64,000 nucleotides of DNA, taken from assembly GCA_002298915.1 (NCBI GenBank), contig DBML01000005.1, forward strand, positions 1-64,000, read 5' to 3'. The notes under the pieces were generated by a model. It did no database searches and had not been told where the DNA came from. It worked only from the letters and a program-made list of their open reading frames with translations. Both the position numbers and the translations under genes were made by a program. This document shows positions 1-7,802 of this stretch, piece by piece. Source of the DNA: Clostridium sp. UBA699. Its GTDB lineage: Bacteria > Bacillota > Clostridia > Clostridiales > Clostridiaceae. Every line of letters starts with the position of its first letter. Position 1 is the first letter of the stretch.

Positions 1-97
1 ACGATGGACACCCTTGTCTTAGGTTATACACTTTCCACTACCAGGACGTGTTAGGGACTTTAACCCTTAAGATTGCGCCCATGCCGGGCGCACAAAC
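1..97. other. Non-coding left edge with GC-rich hairpin
   Basis: No convincing gene lies here. The stretch contains a perfect 6-bp hairpin, GCGCCC (75-80) / GGGCGC (86-91), preceded by a sequence (roughly 1-70) that does not look like coding DNA in codon pattern. It lies beyond the proC terminator. It may be the end of a dispersed repeat or of a mobile element outside the window; this is only an impression and one copy is visible. Confidence 0.3.
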
Positions 98-130
98 AAA
101 TGCTTTTGGCTTCCCGGCCAAAAGCATTTT
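98..130 (-). terminator. Intrinsic terminator after proC
   Basis: A perfect 10-bp stem (101-110 with 117-126) with a 6-nt loop is flanked by AAA and TTT, so it extends to 13 bp. It sits 7 bases past the proC stop. T-rich flanks on both sides let it work in both directions. Confidence 0.8.
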
Positions 131-136
131 TCCTTT

Positions 137-934
137 CTACAGCTTCCCTGATTTTTTTACGGCGGCCTCCACCGCGTTCTGCACTATCCCTTTGAAGCCG
201 CTCTCGTTGAGAACCTTGAGACCGGTTATAGTCACCCCGCCCGGCGATGTCATCCTCTCCTTGAGGAGCACGGGATGCTCGGACCTCATCATGACCATTT
301 CGCAGGCTCCAATCATGTTCTGGAGAGCGAAGCTCGTCGAGTCCGACCTGGAAAGTCCTACGTTGACTCCGGCATCTATCATCGCCTCCAGGAATTCGTA
401 GATGTAAGCCGGGCCGCTGCAGCTGAAGCCAGTGAACGCGTCGAATAGCTGCTCCTTTATAATTACGGTGTCGCCTATCCCTCCGAACAAGGCCCTTACC
501 CTGCCCAGCTCCTCCTCGGACACGTTTCCGTTGCAGCAGAGTGCGCTGAACCCCTTCTTCGAGTCGACAAGGGTGTTAGGCATCACCCTGACCAGCTTCG
601 TTCCTGCCCCCAGGAACCCCTCCATGAAGCCTAAGCTCTTACCGGCAGCCACGGAGATGATGACAGCATCTTCCCGAGTCTTCCCTGAGACCTGCTTAAG
701 GACCGTCTCCATATCCTGTGGCTTCACGCCTACTATGACTGTGTCCGCCTTGGCCAGCCCCTCGTCCAGCTCCCGGCATACCCCAACGCCGAAAACCTCT
801 CCAAGCCTGACCATCTTTTCCGGAGTCCTGTTGTTAACCAGTATATCCCCGGTCGCGGCAAGCCCCTCCCTGAGCATACCGCTCAATATGGCCTCGGACA
901 TGTTTCCCGCCCCTATGAAAAGTATCTTGCCCAT
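137..934 (-). CDS. proC: Pyrroline-5-carboxylate reductase
   Basis: Cytosolic enzyme for the last step of proline synthesis, reducing 1-pyrroline-5-carboxylate with NAD(P)H. The 266-residue product has the N-terminal Rossmann motif GAGNMSEAILSGM (about residues 5-17) and the C-terminal ProC dimerisation region with SCSGPAYIYEFLEAMIDAG and TSPGGVTITGL. Length is typical of the family. The frame is open upstream to 1090, but the start at 934 is preferred: it is preceded by a GGAGGTGGG ribosome binding site and begins right at the family's usual N-terminus. It is a single gene ending in a strong terminator, with another terminator separating it from the LUD gene upstream. In amino-acid fermenters ProC can also take part in proline/ornithine interconversion; that is inference. 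Confidence 0.95.
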   Translation of the reverse strand: MGKILFIGAGNMSEAILSGMLREGLAATGDILVNNRTPEKMVRLGEVFGVGVCRELDEGLAKADTVIVGVKPQDMETVLKQVSGKTREDAVIISVAAGKSLGFMEGFLGAGTKLVRVMPNTLVDSKKGFSALCCNGNVSEEELGRVRALFGGIGDTVIIKEQLFDAFTGFSCSGPAYIYEFLEAMIDAGVNVGLSRSDSTSFALQNMIGACEMVMMRSEHPVLLKERMTSPGGVTITGLKVLNESGFKGIVQNAVEAAVKKSGKL

Positions 935-965
935 CTTCCCACCTCCTGCTGTGATAATGAAGCTG

Positions 966-1004
966 AAAAAAGGATATGCCAGCAGAGGGCATATCCGTAT
1001 TTTT
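966..1004 (-). terminator. Intrinsic terminator after the LUD-domain gene
   Basis: Stem GGATATGCC / GGCATATCC (972-980 with 988-996), followed on the minus strand by six T residues. It overlaps the end of the LUD gene and precedes proC. Confidence 0.8.
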
Positions 1005-1005
1005 G

Positions 1006-1650
1006 CTAATAACCAAGGTCGCTTCCCACGATTATTACCTTTATCCTTCCCTTTGCAGGCTGCCTCCCTATGAGCACATAGCTGTTGCATATCCTTTCAG
1101 GGCTGCTGCAGTCCATGCAGTAGCCTGTGCTGACGCAAGGCGTTTTCCTGCTAAGCCTGATCGCATTGGCAGGTGCCGCTGTTCTCCTGACCCTCTCTAT
1201 TGCTGAATCCGAATCAGGGACTATCTTGTTCACCCCTGCGATCACGATAACCTTGTCTGGCCCGTAGAGCATCGCGGCGACCCTGTTGCAGGTTCCGTCC
1301 ACATTGTACAGCTCGCCGTCCTCTGTCAGGGCGTTTGTGCTTGTGAAATAGGTGTCAGCGAAGAAAGTCTTCCTGAAAACCTCTTTTACGCCTTCCGGGG
1401 TCAAGCCCGCTGCGTACCTGTCAAGATAGTTGAACTTGCCGCTCTTGAGGTACTCGATGAGCCCGGTTTCGAACAGTGTCATCGATCCGCCCACGGATAC
1501 GGTTTCCCCTTCCTTTACCAGCCCCTTCACTATATCCATCGCCTTCGAGGCGTCTTCGGCATAAAATGCCTCCATGTTGTTCTTCTCGAGGTTTTCCATT
1601 GTCCTCTTGATTTTCTTCTCGATAACGCTCTTTAGATTGTTGTCCATCAT
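1006..1650 (-). CDS. LUD-domain (LutC/YkgG-like, DUF162) protein
   Basis: The 214-residue product belongs by overall pattern to the LUD family: KxEGETVSVGGSMTLFETG near residues 46-63, RYAAGLTPEG near 78-87, FFADTYFTSTNALTEDGELYNVDGTCNR near 96-123 and GVNKIVPDSDSAI near 139-151. Related proteins are subunits of L-lactate utilisation complexes (LutC), but this copy has no LutA or LutB neighbours, so its substrate is unknown. A C-terminal CMDCSSPERIC segment (about residues 178-188) contains three cysteines that could bind a metal; similar stand-alone clostridial LUD proteins carry such cysteines. GGAGG precedes the ATG; the second ATG at 1647 is an equally possible start. Confidence 0.8.
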   Translation of the reverse strand: MMDNNLKSVIEKKIKRTMENLEKNNMEAFYAEDASKAMDIVKGLVKEGETVSVGGSMTLFETGLIEYLKSGKFNYLDRYAAGLTPEGVKEVFRKTFFADTYFTSTNALTEDGELYNVDGTCNRVAAMLYGPDKVIVIAGVNKIVPDSDSAIERVRRTAAPANAIRLSRKTPCVSTGYCMDCSSPERICNSYVLIGRQPAKGRIKVIIVGSDLGY

Positions 1651-1719
1651 TTAACCTCCAAATTAAGTCATGTCTAGTCATTCAGCAGGCTTCTGCTTCC
1701 GGCTTTGCCGATTACCGGG

Positions 1720-2046
1720 CTACTGTGTGCTCTGTATCACGAATGCAACAGCAAGGCATACTACTGCGAGCACTGCCAGGATTATAAAAAATGCGGCCAT
1801 GTTCTTTTCTTTGCTGCTGACAGGCATGGCAGCCTTTTGCTTGAAGTTAGGGTTTTTCTTTTTGTCACCCTTGACGAAAGGATTTTTGCCCGCAGGCTGC
1901 TTGGCCTTCTTCTTAGCAGGCTCTTTCCTGACCTTCGGTTTGCCGACGTTTTCTTCCAGTCTCTGCTGATGAAGAGGGCTCTTCTTATATTCTTCCAGAT
2001 CAACTATTTTTTCATCCGAATTAGAATACATGATCTTCTTTTCCAT
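1720..2046 (-). CDS. Small tail-anchored membrane protein, unknown function
   Basis: A 108-residue protein not recognised as a named family. The first 80 residues are highly charged and lysine-rich, with a basic stretch around residues 35-70. One hydrophobic segment follows near the C-terminus (about residues 83-104, AAFFIILAVLAVVCLAVAFV), leaving almost nothing outside. The topology is therefore a basic cytoplasmic domain with a C-terminal membrane anchor. Similar short basic, single-pass proteins are common in Clostridia and some are division-associated, but nothing here assigns a role. AGGAGGTG lies seven bases before the ATG, which supports a real gene. Confidence 0.7.
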   Translation of the reverse strand: MEKKIMYSNSDEKIVDLEEYKKSPLHQQRLEENVGKPKVRKEPAKKKAKQPAGKNPFVKGDKKKNPNFKQKAAMPVSSKEKNMAAFFIILAVLAVVCLAVAFVIQSTQ

Positions 2047-2167
2047 ATACTGACACCTCCTAAACCAAGAACTGAATTGCTAGTTATATAAATTCTATCA
2101 TATTTCCTAAATATTTTCATTGATTTTTGCAAATATTCAAAATTTAATATTTCGTTAAGCATCCCCT

Positions 2168-2794
2168 TCAGAGCTTCCTCAGGAGGTAGTAAAGCTCAGT
2201 GTCGCAGTATTCGATGCCGGTATTCGTTTTCCTCACGTTGCCAGTCAGCGTTTCGTGGCCGGAAGCGGCTTTGAAATCCCCCTCAGCCGGTTTCCTGCTC
2301 TCGTATTTCTTGCCCTTTTTACTGATCAGCGCCAGAAGCTCAATGCCGGGATCACCGGCGGCGCCCGCTGCGTCCCTGAGATGGTTGTTGGTCAGGATCA
2401 GGCCTCCTTTCCTGACGTACTTTTTGCAGTTTTCGGTGATTTCGGGGGCATATAGCGATATGAGCAGGTCATAGCTGCCCTCCCTCAGCGGCAATTCTTT
2501 TGTGTAGTCGCTGTTCAGGAACTGTATGAACGGCTGCTGCCTGTATACCTTGTTTCCTTCGACAAGCTCACGGATGCTTGCGGTCTGGCTGAAGAATTCC
2601 TTTGCCTTTTCGCTTAAGTCTATATAGACGACGTGCTGGAAATAGAAGGAGGGCGTTATGTGGATCGAGCAGCCGGGGTAAAGTGCCGTGGCGCAGCCGT
2701 ATTCTCTCTTTATCAGCTCGAAAAGCCCTGCCCTCTCGAAATTGATGTCTGCATAGTATTTCCTGTATTCCTCCGCGGCTTTTCCTGCGCTCAT
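2168..2794 (-). CDS. SAM-dependent methyltransferase-like protein
   Basis: A 208-residue cytosolic protein. Its fold cues suggest a class I methyltransferase: an early YPGCSIHITPSFYFQHVVYIDL segment resembles a degenerate motif I and beta-2 region, and a later SYDLLISLYAPEI then YVRKGGLILTNNH resembles motifs II and III. The canonical glycine-rich loop is weak, so activity is not certain. An upstream ATG at 2812 gives six extra residues but lacks a ribosome binding site, whereas GGGAGG precedes the ATG at 2794. It stands alone between a terminator and an AT-rich gap (2047-2167). Confidence 0.6.
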   Translation of the reverse strand: MSAGKAAEEYRKYYADINFERAGLFELIKREYGCATALYPGCSIHITPSFYFQHVVYIDLSEKAKEFFSQTASIRELVEGNKVYRQQPFIQFLNSDYTKELPLREGSYDLLISLYAPEITENCKKYVRKGGLILTNNHLRDAAGAAGDPGIELLALISKKGKKYESRKPAEGDFKAASGHETLTGNVRKTNTGIEYCDTELYYLLRKL

Positions 2795-2811
2795 GCCCAA
2801 CGCCTCCCTCA

Positions 2812-2848
2812 TTATTTATAAAGCCCGCTCCTTTCAAGGCGCGGGCTG
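2812..2848 (-). terminator. Probable terminator after the HNH gene
   Basis: Seven-bp stem AGCCCGC / GCGGGCT (2822-2828 with 2841-2847) followed on the minus strand by TTATAAAT. The T tract is short, so termination may be partial. Confidence 0.55.
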
Positions 2849-2871
2849 CAGTTCCAGGTTCAATTTGCTGG

Positions 2872-3267
2872 CTAGAAATTGGCTATAAACTCGCAGAATT
2901 CCTCGAGCATGTATTCGTGGTATTCCTCTTCGCCCATGAGCCTGTAGATTATGTCCTTCGACGGGTACCCTTCCTTGTGGTTTTTCAGTCCCTTCGTGAG
3001 CTTCCTTGCCATCCTCCCGTTGATGCCGAGAATAACGGCAAGCTCCTCCTGCCTGTAGTACATCCTAGTAAGAAGGGATTGCAGCTTTTCCTGAAGTTCG
3101 AGCTTATACTGTATATCAGTTCTCCTGTTCCTGTGCGGTCCGTTTTTGCCTCGGTGATGCTCATGGCAAAGGTGTTTTATGTTGAGTGGGAAATCTATCC
3201 CGCCTTCGCTCCTGTGGACTACATGGTGCTTGTCAGCAGCTCCCCCGCAAACCTCACATTTATACAA
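2872..3267 (-). CDS. HNH endonuclease-domain protein
   Basis: A 131-residue protein with an N-terminal HNH zinc-binding nuclease fold: CEVCG (4-8), HHVVHRSEGG (14-23) and LCHEHHRGKNG (33-43). The C-terminal 75 residues look helical, with a possible HTH-like segment around QEELAVILGINGRMARKLTKG, which would fit a DNA-binding protein. Function is not known; similar small HNH proteins occur both as stand-alone genes and in mobile elements. It starts with TTG behind GGGAGGAG and has its own promoter right after the fdhD stop codon, so it is not simply part of the formate operon. Confidence 0.75.
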   Translation of the reverse strand: MYKCEVCGGAADKHHVVHRSEGGIDFPLNIKHLCHEHHRGKNGPHRNRRTDIQYKLELQEKLQSLLTRMYYRQEELAVILGINGRMARKLTKGLKNHKEGYPSKDIIYRLMGEEEYHEYMLEEFCEFIANF

Positions 3268-3306
3268 TATTTCTCCTCCCTCTTAGCGATACAATATTCT
3301 GACATC

Positions 3307-3334
3307 ATTATATCACAAATGGCAGCCTCCGCAA
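3307..3334 (-). promoter_or_regulatory. Sigma-70-type promoter for the HNH gene
   Basis: Minus-strand TTGCGG (3334-3329), 16-bp spacer, then a perfect TATAAT (3312-3307), about 40 bases before the TTG start. It begins six bases past the fdhD stop codon. Confidence 0.6.
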
Positions 3335-3339
3335 AACAC

Positions 3340-4044
3340 CTAATATATCCTCTGCTCCCCGCAGTATATGTTCATGCTGTCTCCCCTCGCGAAGCCCGCC
3401 ACCGTAATGTTCGCAGCCTCGGCTATTTCAAGTGCAAAATCTGTAGGCGCGGAGCGGGACACTACCATCTGGATTCCCGCCCTCGCAAGCTTGACTGCCG
3501 TTTCCGACGAGATGCGCGCCGATGTCATAAGGTACGTTTCATCCAGGTCGAGTCCGTTAAGCAGTGCGTAGCCTATGACCTTGTCCGCAGCATTGTGGCG
3601 CCCCACATCCTCGAAGAAGGCCTCCATGCCGCGGCTTCCGCAGAGTGCGCAGCTGTGGACCCCGCCGGTTTCCCTGAAGATTTTGGACTTGGAATCGAAT
3701 TCCTTCATCCGCTCCAGTATTCCTTCCGCAGAAAACCTTCCGGATGCTTCTGAGGGACTTATAGCCCTTTCCTTCATGAAACCGTACCCTTCAAGCACCA
3801 CTCTGATACTTTCCCCTTGCTTTTCCTCCATGCTTTTGATATCTTCAGGACCGTTTATCAGGCCTTCCAAGAACATGTAGCCGGCCGCAAGCTCCCTGAT
3901 GTTCGTTGGGGTGCACATGAAGGAAGCGAAGAATTCGGAGTTCACGTACAGACTTATCTTTTTTTCGACCGCTGCCAGATCAGTAAGCCTTTTTCTGCTG
4001 CCGCCAGAAATCCGGATTACGCTGATTTCTTTAACCTTGTTCAC
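3340..4044 (-). CDS. fdhD: Formate dehydrogenase accessory sulfurtransferase FdhD
   Basis: FdhD transfers sulfur to the molybdenum or tungsten bis-MGD cofactor before it is inserted into formate dehydrogenase. The 234-residue product shows the family's central GGVHSCALCGSRG segment (about residues 127-139), whose CxxC cysteines carry the persulfide, followed by EDVGRHNAADKVIG and the C-terminal GFARGDSMNIYC. It is the last gene of the glycine/formate operon, 68 bases after fdhF, matching its role as that enzyme's maturase. The start is GTG at 4044 with GGAGGTG upstream. A perfect palindrome lies in the gap before it. Confidence 0.93.
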   Translation of the reverse strand: MNKVKEISVIRISGGSRKRLTDLAAVEKKISLYVNSEFFASFMCTPTNIRELAAGYMFLEGLINGPEDIKSMEEKQGESIRVVLEGYGFMKERAISPSEASGRFSAEGILERMKEFDSKSKIFRETGGVHSCALCGSRGMEAFFEDVGRHNAADKVIGYALLNGLDLDETYLMTSARISSETAVKLARAGIQMVVSRSAPTDFALEIAEAANITVAGFARGDSMNIYCGEQRIY

Positions 4045-4078
4045 TTTTCAGTTCACCTCCGTTGCTCTTAACGCCAAT

Positions 4079-4102
4079 GTGGGTGAAGATATCTTCACCC
4101 AC
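4079..4102 (-). promoter_or_regulatory. Perfect 24-bp palindrome between fdhF and fdhD
   Basis: GTGGGTGAAGAT is followed directly by its exact reverse complement. As RNA it would form a 10-bp hairpin with an ATAT loop; as DNA it is a symmetric site. There is no T tract after it, so it is more likely an RNA-stability or attenuating hairpin, or a protein site, than a full terminator. Confidence 0.5.
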
Positions 4103-4112
4103 TCAGGATCAT

Positions 4113-6833
4113 CTATTTCTGCCTTTTTTTAATCTCTTCGGCCAGGGTGCCGTTAGGAACCTTTTCTATCTTTATCGCAGAAACCTTGTACTCCCCCGTC
4201 TTTGTCACAGGATCGCTGTGCGAGCTCGTCAGCTCGTTTACAGGCGATTCCCAGTAATGGAACGTCATGAAGATGGAGCCAGGCTTCACCCTGTCGGTTA
4301 TGGTTACCCTTGTGACAATGGAGCCCCTCCTGGACGTCACCCTGATCTCGTCCTCCTCTTTGAGCCCCAGCCTTTCCGCGTCCTCAGGGTTGATCTGGGC
4401 CAGCTCGTAAGGCCTCAGCGCGTTCAGCCTGCCGGAAAGCCTTGTCATAACATTGTAGTGGTAAAGCATCCTGCCGGTGTTCAGCAGCATAGGGTATTCA
4501 CTGTCAGGCATTTCCTCTGAAGGCCTGTATTCGATCGCCTGCATCTTTCCAAGTCCGCGCGTGAATTTGCCCTTGTGCAGATATTTCGTTCCCGGATGGC
4601 TTTCTGTAGGGCATGGCCACTGGATGCCTGCCTTGTCTATCCTGCCGTAGGATATTCCTGCGTAGGCGGGCGCAACAGCCCTCACTTCGTTCCAGATATC
4701 CTCGGCTGATCCGTATTCGAACCTGCAGTCGCTTATGCGGTTGGCTATGTCCTGGATTATCACCCAGTCAAGCCTGCATTCCCCCGGAGCATCAACGGCC
4801 TTCCTGACCCTCTGGACCCTCCTTTCGGTGTTTGTGAATGTTCCGTCCTTTTCCGCATAGCACGTTGCAGGAAGGAAAACGTCAGCAAGCTTTGCAGTCT
4901 CCGTCATGTAGAGGTTCTGAACAACAAGGAAGTCAAGAGACTCAAGCGCATGCTTCACGTGGTTTGCATCAGGGTCTGTCAGCACCGGATCCTCTCCCAT
5001 GATGTACATTCCCTTAAGCCTGCCTGCCACGGCTTCTTCGAACATCTCAGGAATCTTCAGCCCCACCTTTTCGTCCAGCCTTTCGACTCCCCATTTGCTC
5101 TTGAAATGCTCTGCCGCCGCAGGATCAGCTACGCTGCTGTATCCCGGGTAGCTGTTAGGAAGAGCTCCCATGTCGCAGGCGCCCTGGACATTGTTCTGTC
5201 CTCTCATCGGGTTCACTCCGGCATTCTCCATTCCCACGTGTCCTGTAAGCATGGCCAGGTTCCCAAGGCTCATGACGTTGTCGGTCCCGTGAGAGTGCTC
5301 GGTTATGCCCAGAGTGTAGAAAATTCCGGCCTTCTCCGTGGTGGCGTAGAGCTCCGCAACCTTGTACAGCATGTCTTGGGCTATCCCTGTCATGCTGCTC
5401 ACATAATCTGGAGTGTACTTTCTTACCGATTCGGCCAGCAGCTCGAAGCCTTCGCACCTTTCCCTGATGTAGTCGGCTGCATGCCATCCGTTTTCTATTA
5501 TTATGTTCATGAGGCCGTTGATCAGCACCACATCCGTACCAGGGTTCAGCGGCAGGAAGTAGGTGGCATAATCGGCAATCTCCGTCCGCCTCGGGTCAAC
5601 CACTATGAGCTTCTTGCCGTTTCTCGCAGCCCTTTTCATCTTGTTTCCTATTATCGGATGAGCTTCAGTAGCGTTCGACCCGATTATGAACAGCACGTCG
5701 TTACCCTCCACCTCGCTGATTGAGTTCGTCATGGCTCCGCTTCCAAACGATGTTGCCAAACCGGCAACTGTCGGAGCATGTCAGGTTCGCGCGCAATGGT
5801 CTACATTGTTGGTGCCGATAGAAACCCTGAAGAATTTCTGGAATACATAGTTGTCTTCATTGACGCAGCGGGCCGAGCTCAGACCTGCAAGCGCCCCCGG
5901 CCCGTAGGTTTCCTTGATCCCCTTTAATTTTCCGGCGACAAGGTCAAGAGCTTCCTCCCATGTTGCTTCGGTGAATTCCCCGTTCTTCTTTATCAGCGGC
6001 GTTGTTATCCTGTCAGGATTGTACATGAAATCCGCATGGTACCTTCCCTTTACGCAAAGCGATGTGCCGTTGACAACCGCATCCTCGGCGGCAGTCACTC
6101 CGATGACTTTTCCATCCTTCACGTTAAGGTCGAAGTTGCAGCCTGTACCGCAGAAAGGACAGGTAGTGCGGACCTTCTCAACCTCCCACAGCCTGGTACC
6201 TTTGAACATCTTGTGGGTCAACGCTCCTGTGGGGCATATCTCGACGCACTGGCCGCAAAGCCTGCAGTTGTCAGTGCTTATCGGCATTTCGAATGCCGGC
6301 ACAGCCCTTGTGTCAGCTCCCCTTCCTTCAAAATTGAGAACGTAGGAAACCTGGACCTCCTTGCAGACCCTGATGCATTTGCCGCAGAGTATGCACTTGT
6401 TCATGTCCCTTTCATAGCAAGGGTTTTCGCTGTCTATGCTGTGCCTGTTTTCAGGGGTATTGCCAAAGGTGTCCCCCTTGACACCGTAGCGGTAGCTGTA
6501 CTCCTGAAGCTTGCACTTCCCTGCTTTTTCGCATGTCAGGCAGTCCAGAGGGTGGTTTGCCAGCATAAGCTCCAGTATGTTCTTCCTGGCCTCGACCACG
6601 CTTTCCGATTCGGTCTTAACAACCATGCCGTCTGCCGCTGCCGTTGCGCAGGATGCGGCAAGAGTCCTTGAGCCCTCCACCTCCACAACGCAGATCCTGC
6701 AGCCTCCGTAGGTAGTGAGGTTCTTGTCGTAGCAGAATGTAGGAACATCAATGCCGATTCCCTGGGCTGCCTGCAGAATCGTTGTCCCTTTTGGAACCGT
6801 TACGCTTCTGCCGTCTATATTCAGTGTAATCAT
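4113..6833 (-). CDS. fdhF: Selenocysteine-containing formate dehydrogenase catalytic subunit (read-through UGA)
   Basis: Catalytic subunit of a Mo/W-bis-MGD formate dehydrogenase, 906 residues counting one selenocysteine. Domains: N-terminal [2Fe-2S] ferredoxin (C34, C45, C48, C62), NuoG-type Cys region (about 98-107), two [4Fe-4S] ferredoxin motifs (CILCGKC 147-153, CRLCGQC 190-196), the molybdopterin oxidoreductase [4Fe-4S] site CPFCGTGC (225-232), the catalytic domain and the C-terminal MGD-binding domain with LNTGRMLYHYNVMT. The frame is interrupted only by UGA at 5781-5783. The flanks read VDHCART-UGA-HAPTVAGLATSFG, exactly the active-site context of formate dehydrogenases, where Sec (residue 351) is followed by the catalytic His. 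A SECIS hairpin follows. The start overlaps hylA by 4 bases. With HylCBA it matches the bifurcating FdhF2-HylABC of Clostridium acidurici. Automatic annotation would split it at 5781/5759. Confidence 0.95.
5734..5777 (-). promoter_or_regulatory. Bacterial SECIS element of fdhF
   Basis: Three bases past the UGA on the minus strand begins an outer 6-bp stem GCTCCG (5777-5772) / CGGAGC (5739-5734). It encloses an apical 6-bp stem GTTGCC (5768-5763) / GGCAAC (5757-5752) with the pentaloop GGTTT. The apical stem and GGU-type loop sit at the same distance from the UGA as in the Escherichia coli fdhF SECIS, where SelB binds. All of it is also coding. Confidence 0.88.
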
Positions 6834-7780
6834 AACCTATCCCCTTCCTCTCTGCCATTTTCCATCGATATTATCTTTTCCACAATCTCCTCAAGCGCCA
6901 ATGCTTCTGACCAGGCTGACTCAACAAACCTGCCGTCCTTTTTCATGAAAGGCTTTTCAGGAGCATCCAGGTACTTGAGCTCGTTCCCCAGTTTTCCCTT
7001 GAGGCACAACGGTCTGCCCTTGTCAGGGCTCTTCGGGGTTACATAAACCGTTTTTCCGCCTTTGGACCCGACTTCGAACTGGCATCCGTAGTCACAGAAC
7101 ATGCAGGTGACAGTTTTTGTTTCCACATCCCAGCGCCTTGCGCCGCGCGCCGACCTTTTATCTGTCAGGGCGCCTACCGGGCAAACGGTCACGCACCTGA
7201 AGCAGTGAACGCAACGCGAATCCTCATAGGGCATATCGAAGGCAGTTATAACCTTTGTATGCTCTCCCCTGTTTGCAAAAAGGAGGACCTTCCTGTCTTC
7301 AACCTGGCTGCAGCTTCTGATGCACTTGCCGCAGAGTATGCACTTGTTCATGTCCCTCACTATATAGGGGTTTTTATCTTCAATCTGATAGTTTTCGCTT
7401 CTTCCATTCTGCTCTTCGAATTTCACTCCGTACCTGTAGGAGTACTCCTGCAGCTTGCATGAGCCGGCCTTCTGGCATGTGAGGCAGTCGTTCGGGTGGT
7501 TGGCAAGGAGAAGCCCGAGTATGTTCCTTCTGGCCTCCACCACCTTTTCGCTTTCAGTGCTTACGACCATCCCTTCCGACACCTTTGCCGTGCAGGATGC
7601 GGCGAGGTCCCTTGCCCCTGCCACCTCGACGACGCATATCCTGCAGCCTCCGTAAAGCTCGAGGGATGGGTCGTGGCAGAATGTGGGGATATTTATGCCC
7701 AGCTGCTGCGCTGCGGCGAGTATAGTGGCACCTTCAGGCACCACAGCATTTTTTCCGTTTATATTAATGTTCACACCCAA
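6830..7780 (-). CDS. hylA: HylA-like iron-sulfur subunit of the formate dehydrogenase complex
   Basis: A 316-residue electron-transfer subunit. It has an N-terminal [2Fe-2S] ferredoxin (C35, C46, C49, C63), the NuoG-type CLTCQKAGSC region (99-108), two [4Fe-4S] motifs (CILCGKC 147-153, CVHCFRC 190-196) and a molybdopterin-oxidoreductase-type CMFCDYGC site (226-233) with LCLKGKLG. It then stops where a catalytic domain would start. Residues 1-293 align almost residue for residue with the same part of FdhF, so it looks like a truncated FdhF paralogue that kept only the wire of clusters. It sits between hylB and fdhF (4-base overlap with fdhF), as expected for a linker between the flavin subunit and the catalytic subunit. 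The exact gene name is by analogy with C. acidurici. Confidence 0.85.
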   Translation of the reverse strand: MGVNININGKNAVVPEGATILAAAQQLGINIPTFCHDPSLELYGGCRICVVEVAGARDLAASCTAKVSEGMVVSTESEKVVEARRNILGLLLANHPNDCLTCQKAGSCKLQEYSYRYGVKFEEQNGRSENYQIEDKNPYIVRDMNKCILCGKCIRSCSQVEDRKVLLFANRGEHTKVITAFDMPYEDSRCVHCFRCVTVCPVGALTDKRSARGARRWDVETKTVTCMFCDYGCQFEVGSKGGKTVYVTPKSPDKGRPLCLKGKLGNELKYLDAPEKPFMKKDGRFVESAWSEALALEEIVEKIISMENGREEGDRL

Positions 7781-7802
7781 CGTAATTCACCACCCAAGTT
7801 TC

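Noticed and set aside
834..1016. Short open frames on both strands overlapping proC, the LUD gene and other large genes
   Set aside because: They lie antisense to or out of frame with well-supported genes and show no ribosome binding sites or family patterns.
4113..5759. Separate 548-residue formate dehydrogenase gene starting at 5759
   Set aside because: It is the 3' part of fdhF after the selenocysteine UGA; its TTG start lies inside the SECIS stem and has no ribosome binding site.
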